The position numbers were made by a program, and so were the translations under genes. From Mactromeris polynyma (Eukaryota; Mollusca; Bivalvia; Venerida; Mactridae), in the NCBI GenBank assembly GCA_032209605.1, contig JASFXZ010000001.1, positions 31,624,619 to 31,688,618 of the forward strand: DNA of 64,000 bases, written 5' to 3'. How positions within the stretch are numbered: position 1 is the first letter of the stretch; every line of letters starts with the position of its first letter. Under the pieces are notes generated by a model. It worked only from the letters and a program-made list of their open reading frames with translations. It was not told where the DNA came from and did no database searches. Of this stretch, positions 1 through 9,945 are shown piece by piece.

Positions 1-853
1 TGTGTTCAGTGAGTAGTGTTCAGTAAGTTGTGTTCAGTGAGTTGTGTTTAGTGAGTTGTGTTCAGTGAGTTGTGTTCAGTGAGTAGTGTTCAGTAAGTTG
101 TGTTCAGTGAGTAGTGTTCAGTAAGTTGTGTTCAGTGAGTAGTGTTCAGTAAGTTGTGTTCAGTGAGTTGTGTTCAGTGAGTAGTGTTCAGTGAGTAGTG
201 TTCAGTAAGTTGTGTTCAGTGAGTAGTGTTCAGTAAGTTGTGTTCAGTGAGTTGTGTTTAGTGAGTTGTGTTCAGTGAGTAGTGTTCAGTAAGTTGTGTT
301 CAGTGAGTTGTGTTCAGTGAGTAGTGTTCAGTAAGTTGTGTTCAGTGAGTTGTGTTTAGTGAGTTGTGTTTAGTGAGTTGTGTTCAGTGAGTTGTGTTCA
401 GTAAGTTGTGTTCAGTGAGCTGTATTCAGTGAGTTGTGTTCAGTGAGTTGTGTTCAGTGAGTTATGTTCCGTAAGTGAGTAGTGTTCAGTGAGTTATGTT
501 CAGTGAGTAAGTGAGTCGTGTTCAGTTAGTTGTGTTCAGTGAGTTGTGTTCAGTGAGTTATGTTCCGTAAGTGAGTAGTGTTCAGTGAGTTGTGTCCACT
601 GAGTTGTGTTCAGTGAGTTGTGTTCAGTTAGAGAGTAATTTTCAGTGTGTTGTGTTCACTTCGTAGTGTTCAGAGAGTAAGTGAGTAGTGTTCAGTGAGT
701 TGTGTCCACTGAGTTGTGTTCAGTGACTTGTGTTCAGTTAGTGAGTAATTTTCAGTGTGTTGTGTTCACTTCGTAGTGTTCAGAGAGTAAGTGAGTAGTG
801 TTCAGTGAGTAATGTTCAGTGCATTGTGTTCAGTGAGTAGAGTTCAGTGAGTT
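1..853. repeat. Minisatellite array 1, 14-bp monomer (truncated by window start)
   Basis: Tandem copies of a 14-bp unit close to GAGTTGTGTTCAGT, with GAGTA and AAGTT variants and occasional shorter spacers such as GTAAGTGAGTAG near the right end. The right end decays into GTTTCTTCGTGAAGTGAG. No 18-bp monomers are seen here, unlike arrays 2 and 3. There is no coding potential because 14 is not a multiple of three. Confidence 0.95.
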
Positions 854-931
854 TCTTCGTGAAGTGAGAAACACAATACAGAATTGTTGTTGCGAGACAA
901 AGACAACAAGAAATCTGATCCAAGAATATCA

Positions 932-1089
932 CAGTGCAACATTTATAGAGCAGCCCTCTTTTGGGCAACAACCTCTCTTCAAAAACATTATCATTTTCCT
1001 GTGGTAAAACTTTATAACAAATTAAATGTCTTTAGGACAACAACTTCTCAACAACAGACAACCTGTGTTACTCTAGAAAGGTTGCACAG
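932..1089. mobile_element. MITE-like element 1 (TA-flanked, TIR CAGTGCAACC), unit 1
   Basis: About 158 bp with imperfect terminal inverted repeats of about 19 bp. The left end resembles CAGTGCAACCTCTATAGAG and the right end, reverse-complemented, reads CTGTGCAACCTTTCTAGAG. In the better-preserved copy at 34407-34562 both sides are flanked by TA. TA target duplication with a CAGT-type terminus suggests the Tc1/mariner/pogo group (inference from the termini only). No transposase is encoded. Confidence 0.65.
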
Positions 1090-1958
1090 TATGTAAGACA
1101 GGATTACAACTATAGAAGAGCTGTGTACATTTATCCTGTTATCATCATACATAATACTACCACTGTTCGAAGGTTTAATGTCAGGGAATATAACCAATGC
1201 GAACATCCTGCACAATTTACTATATATCATGGAGTTATCCCCCTTAGTAATATACACAAATTACGGCCGTAACTGAACTGTTTTCATTGACAAATTTCGT
1301 GCTTTAAATACTTTGGTTAGACCCTGATTATAAATGAGGATTCAAGCGTTATATGTCTGATAATTTAAAAAAAATTGTGAATTTGAGTCTGAATTTATGT
1401 ATTTAATGTAGCTTCCCCCACCAAAGAAACACGTTTGTTCGTATAATACAGTAACACACTGGTTTTGATTTAACAGGACAACAGCGCCATTTGTATCATG
1501 TATAAAATATGGGATGTAATTATATCGAAATATGTAGATAAATCATTGCAAGTACACCGACCCACTTCGGATATTATAATGAGAACATAACAGCAGAAAG
1601 TATATCCATACATCCATACATTCATTTCTTAACTACACATGACGTTTCTGGTTTAACAGTTCGACTATCAAGAATGAATGTCAATTGAATTGCAAACGTG
1701 CACGGCATTGAAGAACAACTTTTATTAATCATCGGGTACGAATTTTTTATTTCGAATAATACATAGTTTTGAATAGCCCAGTTCAATTTGACGTGCCTAC
1801 GAATCTACATCGGGACCTGATATCTATTTCGGATGATACCAAGTATTCGGATAGAAGGTAGTCGAATAAACGAAGTCCGACTATAGATCTATTGATTATA
1901 TAGGCTTCCTAAGCAGTTCACCGCTAAACTATTTGTATCATGTCTTCATCAATTAAAG
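1090..1958. other. Unit 1 spacer with a class-specific 392-bp block
   Basis: No gene seen. Positions 1312-1703 are present here and in unit 5 (46303-46704) but absent from units 2 and 4, where the flanks join directly (TTTAAATAC then GGCATTG). The rest is shared among units. Confidence 0.7.
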
Positions 1959-2171
1959 TTAATAATAATAATAAATTCTTTATTTCTAGAAGATAACATA
2001 TTGAGGTTAAACAATAAATGTGTACATCGTTTTTACAACATAGCCTTCTTTTAACAAGATAAACAACCAAATACACACGCAAATAAGCATTCACACACCC
2101 ACACGCACACACAATAAATTGTACAAGTACATCATGTATTAACATCATTATGTCTGACACTAATTACATTC
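1959..2171 (-). mobile_element. 5'-truncated LINE 3' end (minus strand), ancestral to the unit
   Basis: Read on the minus strand, the fragment ends with an AATAAAG signal followed by a (TTA)n tail, as many invertebrate non-LTR elements do. Copies sit at equivalent positions in units 2, 4 and 5. The younger insertion at 50166-50460 has a similar end. Family not assigned. Confidence 0.5.
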
Positions 2172-2612
2172 AAATTTTCATACACTCATCGACAGACACA
2201 AAATAATATTATAAATTTAAAAGCAACCATTAACTTTAATCCCATGTGATACACGAGACCAAGGTTACGACTGACGGTCAGTTGTTAAAAGTACATTTTG
2301 TACACTAGCATATTGTCTTGTCCGATAATATTCTCACTGGTTTTATTTTGTAACTGCTGCCGAATTTTATTTCATTTCAAATTAATTATTCATTCAAAAG
2401 TAATATTTCTTCTTCAAAAAAGGCTTTGAATTAAGTTATAGTATAGGTACCTTAAAGACTTGTCAATTGTCTGGTAAATTGTGTTTCGCTATGTCTGTTT
2501 TACTCGCTCGGATAATAAGAATCTTCGCAGTAAACAGCAACGCCTAGAATGACGTACGTTACATCCATGGAAACGTAACGTTACTGTGACGTCGCGACGT
2601 CAGAATTTATTA
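2172..2612 (+). repeat. Direct repeat DR1, unit 1
   Basis: Starts at TTTTCATACACTCATCGACA and ends just after the palindromic CRE-like block. It is homologous, with strong divergence in the middle, to DR2 at 9435-9945, so each full unit carries this block twice in the same orientation. The pair is more diverged than the units are from each other, so it predates the array. Confidence 0.7.
2587..2602. promoter_or_regulatory. Palindromic double CRE-like site
   Basis: TGACGTCGCGACGTCA is a perfect 16-bp palindrome here. The other eight array copies read TGACGTCACGACGTCA, containing the consensus CREB/ATF octamer TGACGTCA: 9910, 13752, 21166, 30004, 35678, 43676 and 47574 are the starts I located. 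Upstream lie CCATGG and the palindrome GTAACGTTAC. Binding is inferred from motif identity only; the site is about 2.7 kb upstream of the C1q start codon. Confidence 0.4.
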
Positions 2613-2637
2613 TTCGTGTGGATCCGAATGAATATAT

Positions 2638-3096
2638 GTGTCATTCTCTGAGATGTTTGGCCAAAATAACACATCTGGGCGAAATTGAGTTATTAACATA
2701 TCTGAATGCAGGGATATTTGTAGGTCACTACAAAACAAAATTATTGCTAAACGACATTTTTTAGGGTATTACAGAACTTTTAATGCGGTCATCAAGACAA
2801 GATTGACAAAAATTCCGAGTTTCACAAATTTAATACAACAAATATGTTTTCAGATACAATGATATTTTACAAATAAATATATATTATTATTTTCCTTAAG
2901 AAAATGGACCGTATATATGTGTACCGACAATTTTTTTGCTTCTGCTCGCCGCTAAATCATGAATCTTTTACTGAACTGTTTCAACTAGCTGTTGCAATTA
3001 ATGTGAAAACATGACGGTATAATGTGAAAACATGACGTCATCTTTATTCTTTATTCTCAGAAACGAGTGCATTTGAGCCAAAACTCAGACTGCCAC
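2638..3096. mobile_element. MITE-like element 3 inserted in a LINE fragment, unit 1
   Basis: About 459 bp. The left end GTGTCATTCTCTGAG and the reverse complement of the right end, GTGGCAGTCTGAG, form imperfect inverted repeats continuing into TTTGGC. Possible ATAT target duplication on both sides. The element interrupts a LINE reading frame, and unit 3 has the uninterrupted site at about 21209-21217. No coding capacity seen. Confidence 0.65.
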
Positions 3097-3098
3097 AT

Positions 3099-3248
3099 AT
3101 TAAGAATTCCAAACACGAAATGCTCACTATATATTGTAAATGTTTAAACTAGTTGGATTGCGGTCAGGTTCCTGATTCTTGGTGTGTTGGTATAATACTG
3201 CCAATCTATAAAAGCAAGGATAGTCCCGAGGACCCTGACAATTATAGA
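3099..3248 (+). pseudogene. Decayed non-LTR reverse transcriptase fragment, unit 1
   Basis: Conceptual translation gives IKNSKHEMLTIYCK, then after a stop CGQVPDSWCVGIILPIYK and SPEDPDNYR. This is the segment just before RT motif 1 of non-LTR retrotransposons (G-I-I-x-P-I-Y-K ... NYR). The 5' side continues across the MITE in the VDPNEY residues at about 2618-2635. The rest of the element is missing here; more survives in unit 3. Confidence 0.75.
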
Positions 3249-4552
3249 TTATAAATACAAAATGTAGTCGATAATTCAATCATCAATCTGGAAACCAACA
3301 TGATCAAAACATACTCGCCGTATAGACGTAGTAAGTGTAACCATACTATAACATAATTGTGTGACCTTGGTTCTGTGTTGTTTATCTCGTGTTTACATGG
3401 ACTCTTTCCAGTGTTTGTACATCTTGTATCAGAACAGTATCTGCAAACGTTATTAGTTTGAGCCAGTCTTACAGTATTACTCTTGGACGGAAACCCAATC
3501 TGTTTTTGATATGGTAACAAACCCCAGGAATCTCTACAGTTGTATGATTGACAGTATCTGCAATCGTTATTAGTTTGAGTATCAAACCTGTCACACAGTA
3601 TTAGTCTTGGACGGAAAACAAGACATTCTTATATCTGTTTTTGATATGGTAATATACCTTTTTGCCAAGAAAAATTCAGTTCATGATAGTAATAAATCAA
3701 ACATGCGCAATACCTAGGAATCTCTATAGTTGTACGATTGGTATGTCTGCACGTACCACAATCATACATAAATTCAAGCATTGTATTCTACGGTTTTGTG
3801 AGGTGTACATACATACCAACATGTCACACATTCTATATATTTTAGCTCGACTATTCCATGAAGAGATGTTATCTTAACACACGTGTCGCTCTGTAGTCAT
3901 GTGTCGTTCCATTTTCAGGTTTTCGAGTTCTTTGATGACGTTGTGATGTTCGGTTATCTTGTTCTTTGGTTCTCCTTAGTTGTCCTTTATGGTCGGGCTG
4001 CCCATTCCTTGCGCCCCTGTTCCTTTGTGTGTTTACCCTTGCGTCTCCTCGGTGCCTGGTGTTTCAGGACTGTTCTTTTTTTCCGTGGGTCTTTGTGGGG
4101 AGGCATTGTCTTGTGTCTGTGACGTTCCCTGTAGCAACTCATTCTCTCTCTTATCATTTCGGTTATGTTTTGTCCCCTCCTTATGCTTGTCTCCTCCTTC
4201 CTAGTTCTGACTAGCAACGTCGGGATGTGTCAATCCATCTGGCTCTCCCTGCTCCAATTTTGTTTCTTCGCAACTATATATGTACTTTAAGTTCACTTTT
4301 AATAGCGTTATTATAAGCTTTTCGAGCCAAGAATAGTTCCATTGTGTGCCGCGAAACGATTTAATTCGAAAGTATGTCCTGGTTTCATGAACAACCATTT
4401 TAACACTAACTGTATCTATTACCCGAACATAAAGAAGTGTGTGTTAGTGTATCAGTGAGAACACATAGAACTTTATCCACGGATAGGGTTCTTATTTCAC
4501 TTCATATTTAACTGCTGGCTTACAATTTCGGTTCAATTATTCTTTTACTCAG
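3249..4552. other. Unit 1 spacer: imperfect duplication and pyrimidine-rich tract
   Basis: Positions about 3433-3750 contain two imperfect copies of a block with CAGTATCTGCAA, TTATTAGTTTGAG, CTTGGACGGAAA and TTTTTGATATGGTAA. Positions about 3950-4200 are pyrimidine-rich on the + strand; the minus strand reads as a hydrophilic, Arg/Lys/Gln-rich stretch that is open but frameshifted between units, possibly a decayed element ORF. No gene is supported. Confidence 0.5.
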
Positions 4553-4743
4553 TTTACGTGACTACATTTTCGATATATGGTCCAAAATGTGACGTCCAGG
4601 AATTTTGGTTACATTTTGAAAACCTTGGTGACCAAGTTTTTAAGTTTCTCAAATGCCACCGTACTACATTGGTAGCTACATATGATCATAAAATGTATTT
4701 GTTTCATAGAAGGGAAGTTGAAAAATTACAAAAAGTAACCTGA
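4553..4743 (+). other. Unassigned 62-codon open segment preceded by an acceptor-like site
   Basis: Begins after the pyrimidine tract TTCTTTTACTCAG and ends at TGA. It encodes a segment including FSIYGPKCDVQEFW and YDHKMYLFHRREVE. It is open in units 1, 3 (23946-24131) and 5 (49550-49735), has a stop in unit 2 (GAA to TAA) and a 1-bp frameshift in unit 4. It could be an old terminal exon or element remnant; I do not recognise the family, and loss in two of five units argues against current function. Confidence 0.25.
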
Positions 4744-5260
4744 TCTGGAATGGAAAAAGCGTTTAAAAATAAAGATGTAACAAGGACACAGAAGGTTAAC
4801 TTGTAAGTTTTCAATTACAAACCTTTCTATTGTTAGAAGAAAACAGTTTGTTTCAGTTTTAAAGAGAAATTTCATGCTAAAACCATTTTAGGTATTTGAA
4901 TGAATAGCATATCATCCCCTGGCACCAGAATATTGCACTACAAGTAAAGGGAAAGTGTTTGGTAAGATGTAACACATATTCTTGGACAGCATAGTTTGGA
5001 TCATATATTGATAAAAATGATGATTTTACTCAGTGATACAAAGCTGATGGAATACATTATGGAAGTGACTTTCCATGTTCCAAAATGATTTGATCACATC
5101 CCACAAATTTATAACAATACCAGCGATAACCCCGATACGAAATAACACGTAAGTGAAGCTACAACAGGACAATAACTCAATTCATTTCGTGGCGTTGAAA
5201 AGTAAACGTCTTTAAGCGGATATTCGAGCGGTTTGTGAAAGTAGCGCTCTTGTGTTCCTG

Positions 5261-5268
5261 TATAAATA
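5261..5268 (+). promoter_or_regulatory. TATA box of C1q gene 1
   Basis: TATAAATA, 61 bp upstream of the start codon and at the same spacing in all five copies. Transcription would start near 5290, which places the codons upstream of 5322 in or before the 5' UTR. Confidence 0.7.
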
Positions 5269-5321
5269 ACCGTAGCAATCCAGACTTGTTTAGTTACTTA
5301 CTCAGTGTTATAAGTTATAAG

Positions 5322-6703
5322 ATGTTTCACAACAAAATGTCTACTTTCGCATATGTCGTCTGCTTTCTGTTTTGTTCATGTTCGGGATTAAACCTTGAGC
5401 AATCTTGTTCAAAATTTCATTATGAAGAACAAACACTCGAGAAATTAATTCGATTGCAGCTGTTTGTTGAAAGAACCAAGGAGGAAATGGACGTAACACA
5501 GAACAAAGTGATGGATACGCTTTCCGAATTATCCAAGGAACGCGAAGGGATTAAGGGAGACGTGCAAGCCGCGATTGGTGAAATCAATCAAGTGAAGAGT
5601 AACGCTGAAAATGAGATGGCAACCTTAAAGAAGCATTATTCTGATGCCATCGACAGTTATGCTAAAGAAACAGCAGAAATAAAGGGTACGTAGAAACCAT
5701 TGTAAAGGCGTTAGAATTTTATATTTATAAATGACCTTATCTTTATTTTCATCTTGATCAATGTCTTATTTAACCTATTATATACCCATAATGCATTATT
5801 GTGTGTATATAAATGTGTTCACGGGACATAGGTGCCCCCCCACTTTTATGATGTTGTTGTTTTTGTCTGACAAGTAGTTTGGATTCTGTAAAAAGTGACT
5901 AGTATGGATGTAAAATCATTGCTGAAGAATATTACTATCTACAACCGCTTTAATATTCAATATACATGTATCTCATATATTTGATGAAAGTCGACTAAAT
6001 CAATGCCCCCCCCCCCCCGAATGCAAAACTGTATATGCTATTGGCCCTATATGTCTTCTTTCACAGTGTTCAGGACATCAGGCTATTTTTTGATGTCAGG
6101 GACGTAACTTTGCTTTCATCGGTTTAATCCTAGATGTCCAACTTCGTATACATGTATTATACTACATAGTGTTCAAATGAAGTCAAGAAATCTACTGAAA
6201 GAATGATAAATATTAATATTATGCACTAACTCTTCCAAGTTGAATAGTTACGTGTTCTTTAATGCCCATTCATTCTTATCTTCACAGAAACGTTAGTGAC
6301 TCCAGTTGTAGCCTTCAAGAGCCATATAGTGACGGATAAAGCCATGATTGATAACAAAATAGTTGTGTTTAGTACAAACCTACTAAATACTGATGGTTCC
6401 TACGACAACAAGACCGGTATATTCACAGCTCCGCTAGGTGGCGTGTACATCTTCACAGCTCAAATCTGTCTAGCCATAAAAGTGCGTTCTTACTATATAA
6501 TTAACGTTGGAGGAACAGACATGAGTTCTGCTCTTCTAGGCGATGAAAACTATGAAACGTGTTACACTATCGACACCATCGTGAAAGTGGCGAAAGGAAC
6601 TGAGATAACTGTGCGCTGCAAGGCTTCTTGTGCCACTGACAGCGTCTGGGAAAATGCTTACTCCAAAAACAGTTTTTCTGGAGTTCTAATACAAGGAATT
6701 TAA
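5322..6703 (+). CDS. Secreted coiled-coil C1q-domain protein, copy 1
   Basis: Two exons, 5322-5685 and 6288-6703, joined by a phase-1 GT-AG intron of 602 bp (donor G/GTACGT, acceptor TTCACAG/AAACG), giving 259 residues. Residues 1-22 form a signal peptide (hydrophobic core AYVVCFLFCSCSG). Residues about 38-120 are a Glu/Lys-rich coiled coil. Residues about 127-259 are a C1q domain with the family pattern GIFTAPLGGVYIF and the C-terminal SFSGVLI strand; cysteines lie at 182, 213, 232 and 236. Bivalve C1q-domain proteins are secreted lectin-like pattern-recognition molecules that trimerise through the C1q head; the ligand here is unknown. The start at 5322 is chosen because it follows the TATA box and opens directly into the signal peptide; an in-frame ATG at 5337 is an alternative. 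An AATAAA lies at 7090. Exon 2 is nearly identical to that of copy 5. Confidence 0.92.
6003..6017. repeat. Poly-C tract in C1q intron
   Basis: A homopolymer C run of variable length, present in every copy (about 17161, 25443, 39143 with one T, and 51289). The intron of copies 1 and 5 also lacks about 50 bp present before the tract in copies 2-4. Confidence 0.85.
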
Positions 6704-7385
6704 TAACATATCTACTGTTACTGTTTACTATTGCTTTTGATACTTAATTGTAGTAGTTTTACACAGTGTGACAGTCAGAGGTGTTTCTAAAATTGTGCCA
6801 GTTTTGTTGTGTAATATCGGAATGTTAAATAGCTTTTTTATTTTACGTTTGCTCATTGAACAACGGTTTATAACTACGTAGAAGGTTTCCCCCTAGCGAT
6901 TTCTAGTGATTTCACTTTTCTTACTTTATCGATACTAACTGGGACAAATATATTGGTTCCAGACAATCCTAGATAAATTCTATTGCTTATCGATAGCGAT
7001 AAACGGTATCATGGGGCAATATCTTCGATACGTAGCTTCGATTGTTTTGGAAGCGTTAAATATTTTATCAGTATCAGTTTCTTCATAATAATAAATGAAC
7101 ATACGGTCATAAAATTTATGCATATAGAATTCTAGAATTTGTATTCACAATCCTACTTCATTCGTTGATAGCTCTGCATGACAGAGTCACTCCATGACTA
7201 ATTTAAATTGTGTAGAATCAAAGTAAAGGGAGCACCATCAGGATGAATGGTTTTATATTCGAATTGATCTTGCGATGAAGAGTATTTTAACTTATTTGTA
7301 AGGAAGGTTGGTGACTTGTATTCATATTTAATTGCAATATCCTAAATATGTCATCGGAGTACTTATAACATTTTTAAGTGTATAT
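6704..7385. other. 3' flank of C1q gene 1, with a roughly 720-bp deletion
   Basis: Contains the likely 3' UTR with AATAAA at 7090-7095 and imperfect TATCGAT-type inverted motifs. At about 7315 the sequence jumps over a segment equivalent to 18485-19208 in unit 2, which carries the tRNA-like SINE head. No gene seen. Confidence 0.65.
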
Positions 7386-7610
7386 TGTGTTACATTTGTC
7401 ATTCCTTGTATGCACTCCACTGGATTGCATTTGTCATTCTGTATATGTTCTCCACAGGATTGCAATTGCCAATTTATAGTTGTACTCAACAGGATTACAT
7501 TTGTCAATATGCATGTATTCTACTGGATTGCATTTGTGTACCTGTATATGTATGATACTTGGTTGCATTTGTCATTTTATATACGCACTCTACATGATTT
7601 CATATGTTTT
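7386..7610. repeat. Degenerate tandem repeat of about 34 bp, unit 1
   Basis: About seven diverged copies of a unit resembling ATTGCATTTGTCATTNTATA followed by a variable half ending CTCTACAGG or CTCAACAGG. Copy number differs between units (about 19278-19500, 27573-27775, 41247-41430, 53335-53565). The open frame across it is a by-product of the repeat. Confidence 0.7.
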
Positions 7611-7638
7611 AGTGTCTTAGGGTTGAGTCCCTGTACCG

Positions 7639-7663
7639 AACTGTCTCTTTAAGTGAGACAGTT
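7639..7663. other. Perfect 9-bp stem hairpin
   Basis: AACTGTCTC, loop TTTAAGT, GAGACAGTT. Identical in unit 2 (19532-19556) and present in the same context in units 3-5. Could be a transposon end or a transcribed hairpin; function unknown. Confidence 0.6.
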
Positions 7664-7860
7664 GACATTTTCTTACGGAGGATCAAAGCCTTATACTGGT
7701 CATTCCCAGGATCGATGGTAATGTAAATTGTCTGAACTGAACAGCAATATTGATTAAAACATTGTCGGAGTCAATTTTCAACGTTTAATGTTACAACGGC
7801 ATGCATACATTTTCAATCACGCAAACTCCTAGCAACAGTTACTAGAGTCAACTGTGATTT

Positions 7861-7917
7861 GAGCTCGGAACACCTCGGTGATTATTAGTAGAATAGATTT
7901 GCATGTATTCCGAGCTC
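7861..7917. other. 10-bp inverted repeat enclosing an octamer motif
   Basis: GAGCTCGGAA at 7861-7870 and its exact complement TTCCGAGCTC at 7908-7917. The 37-bp loop contains ATTTGCAT, the POU/octamer consensus. Both arms and the octamer core are kept in all units (arms start at 19754, 28026, 41681 and 53819). Function is not shown by the sequence. Confidence 0.6.
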
Positions 7918-8245
7918 TGCCGGATACCGTCGGGTAAGTACGATTGTTTTCTGTGCGAGTATATTGTGGTTTAGTAGAGAAAAAATTAAGTGGCTCTCAA
8001 CACATCCAGCTGTTTATGTTACATTGTTTATTTACGAGTTTAAACCCATGCTTTTGTTTTTTTTGCTATGAATGAAATCATATGTTTGTTGGTTGTTGTA
8101 TGTGCTTGTGCAATAAATATACATACATCATCGCAGTTAGTTGTTTCGTAAAGAATGTCCGAGGTATTATATCTCTGCATGAAAACAGAAGGCTTGCGAA
8201 AGCTGCATTCTTGTAAAATCGAGTTATAACAATACAATACGCTTA

Positions 8246-8423
8246 TAGTAAAACATCAATAATAAGACCACCCTTGGGACACTTGAAAACTGGTCTTAAT
8301 ATTTAGGAGGTCTTAATATTGAGGTTGAATTAAGAGCAAAACAGTGAACATGGATTTGAAAAATGTCTTCTTAATTTTGAGATGTTCGTATCTTTGAGGG
8401 GGTCTTTAATTGAGGTTTTACTG
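8246..8423. mobile_element. MITE-like element 2 (TIR AGTAAAACCTCAAT), unit 1
   Basis: About 178 bp. The left end of better-kept copies is TAGTAAAACCTCAATAATAA and the reverse-complemented right end is CAGTAAAACCTCAATTAAAG, flanked by TA in most units. Internally it carries AATATTGAGG repeats. TA target sites and CAGTAAAACCTC ends fit pogo/Tigger-type elements (inference). No coding capacity. Confidence 0.7.
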
Positions 8424-9434
8424 TGTTTCAACATTTTAAAACGTTCATACAAAGTTTATAGTCACATACGTTATATGTGCGAGAAAGAAAATTACAACAC
8501 TTAATATAAACCATTACAGTAGTTATCAGTAATGGTACAATTTCAAAATGTAACTTTTAAACACAGTAGATACAGGTCCATCCCCAAAAGATGTTTGTTT
8601 GGTATAACTCTACCTAGCAAAACATACATGTAGGTGGGTAGGTAGTTATTTTTATAACTACATGTTTTAGTATTTATGGTCATATTAATAGTGATAACTA
8701 TTATTATGCTGCTAAGATTAATTTCCCACTGACACGTCAAAAACGTTTTTTAGAAGGGGCCATTTTTATTGGTGGGCAAGGTTTTGCAAAACAAACAATC
8801 TTTTTAAGTATAGCCTAGTGATAGTTTTCACAGACTGGTCAACGTACTTTCCTTGAAATCAACATCACGAAATATGTGTATTTTGCCAATTAAGGTAAAT
8901 TTGCAGACGTTGTTATCTTGAAAAATAGAATTTATCAATTTTAGGCCAATGACAATACTATTGACCAATGTAGTTTTGTTTTTCGTTCCTAATACACAAA
9001 CAGACAGACATAACTTAGCTCTGTATTACACTTTTACGACCAGGCATTGAGATATCTACTCGAGGCTTCAATTAAGTGAGTTATGCAGATCGTGGTTTCA
9101 CCAGTGTATTAACGGGAGAGTATTCGTTTTTACCCATCTGAAAGCTCGTCAGTGGACCAATTCTTGTTTATTTATGTTTACCTGTGTACGTTGTGACAGC
9201 GCAGTAGGTAAACACACTTACAGATGTTATTCATTACCGTACACATACGGATTTTTATTTACTTATTTATTACTTAATATGTATTTATTATTTTAGGTCA
9301 CGTTACTATATTTATACTATTTTATTCCACCTTTCAGTGATACAAACAATTACAAATATAAGAGGATAGTAATTAGATATACATAGTACAGTGAAAATTA
9401 ATCCTAGTAAATGTCAAATACATGAAGATAAAAT
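8424..9434. other. Unit 1 right part, up to the unit boundary
   Basis: AT-rich sequence shared by all units. About 8619-8668 contains an inverted repeat around TAGTTATTTTTATAACTA. The end, GATAAAAT at about 9434, is exactly where homology to the right array edge (55375) stops. No gene seen. Confidence 0.6.
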
Positions 9435-9945
9435 TTTCATTCACAAACTCATCGACAGACACAAAATAATATTACAAGTTTAAAAGCAACCATTAACTTT
9501 GATCCCTTGTGATACACGATTCCAAGGTTACGACTGACGTTCAGTTGTTAAAAGTACATTTTTTACACTAGCATATTGTCTTGTCCGATAGTAACTGACA
9601 GACATTCAAATAACATATTATAAATTTCAAAGCAACCATTAACTTTAAAAGCATTAAACAATAGCACAGTAAATGTCAAATGAAGGAGTAAAAGTTGTGT
9701 ATATGAAATAGGTAGCGTCTTCATTACAACTCCACTGTTCAATTAATCAACCAATTGTGTCACGACTTATATACCTCATCAAGAGATTGTCAATTTCCGA
9801 ATATCTAGATCGCTCCTCTGACTGTTTTATAAGCTCTGATTGAAGAACCGCCTCAAAGGAACAGCATCTCAATCAATGACGTTATGACCATGGATATGTA
9901 CGGCTAATGTGACGTCACGACGTCAGAATTATTATTCGACTGAAA
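9435..9945 (+). repeat. Direct repeat DR2, start of unit 2
   Basis: Begins TTTCATTCACAAACTCATCG and ends at the CRE-like block (TGACGTCACGACGTCA, 9910-9925). It is a diverged homologue of DR1. Its left edge coincides with the junction between tandem units. Confidence 0.7.

Noticed and set aside
3242..3520. 92-codon minus-strand ORF repeated in several units
   Set aside because: It overlaps a LINE fragment and an internal duplication, is no longer open at full form in unit 3, and has no recognisable domain.
3883..4217. Overlapping hydrophobic and Arg-rich ORFs in the pyrimidine-rich tract
   Set aside because: Several frames are open at once because of base composition, and frameshifts differ between units.
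5235..5321. Longer C1q protein starting at the upstream GTG (29 extra residues)
   Set aside because: The start is not ATG, the stretch overlaps the TATA box and expected transcription start, and it would bury the signal peptide.
8040..8237. 65-codon minus-strand ORF found in several units
   Set aside because: Apparent conservation follows from the recent segmental duplication; there is no domain, and the copy in unit 5 is not open.
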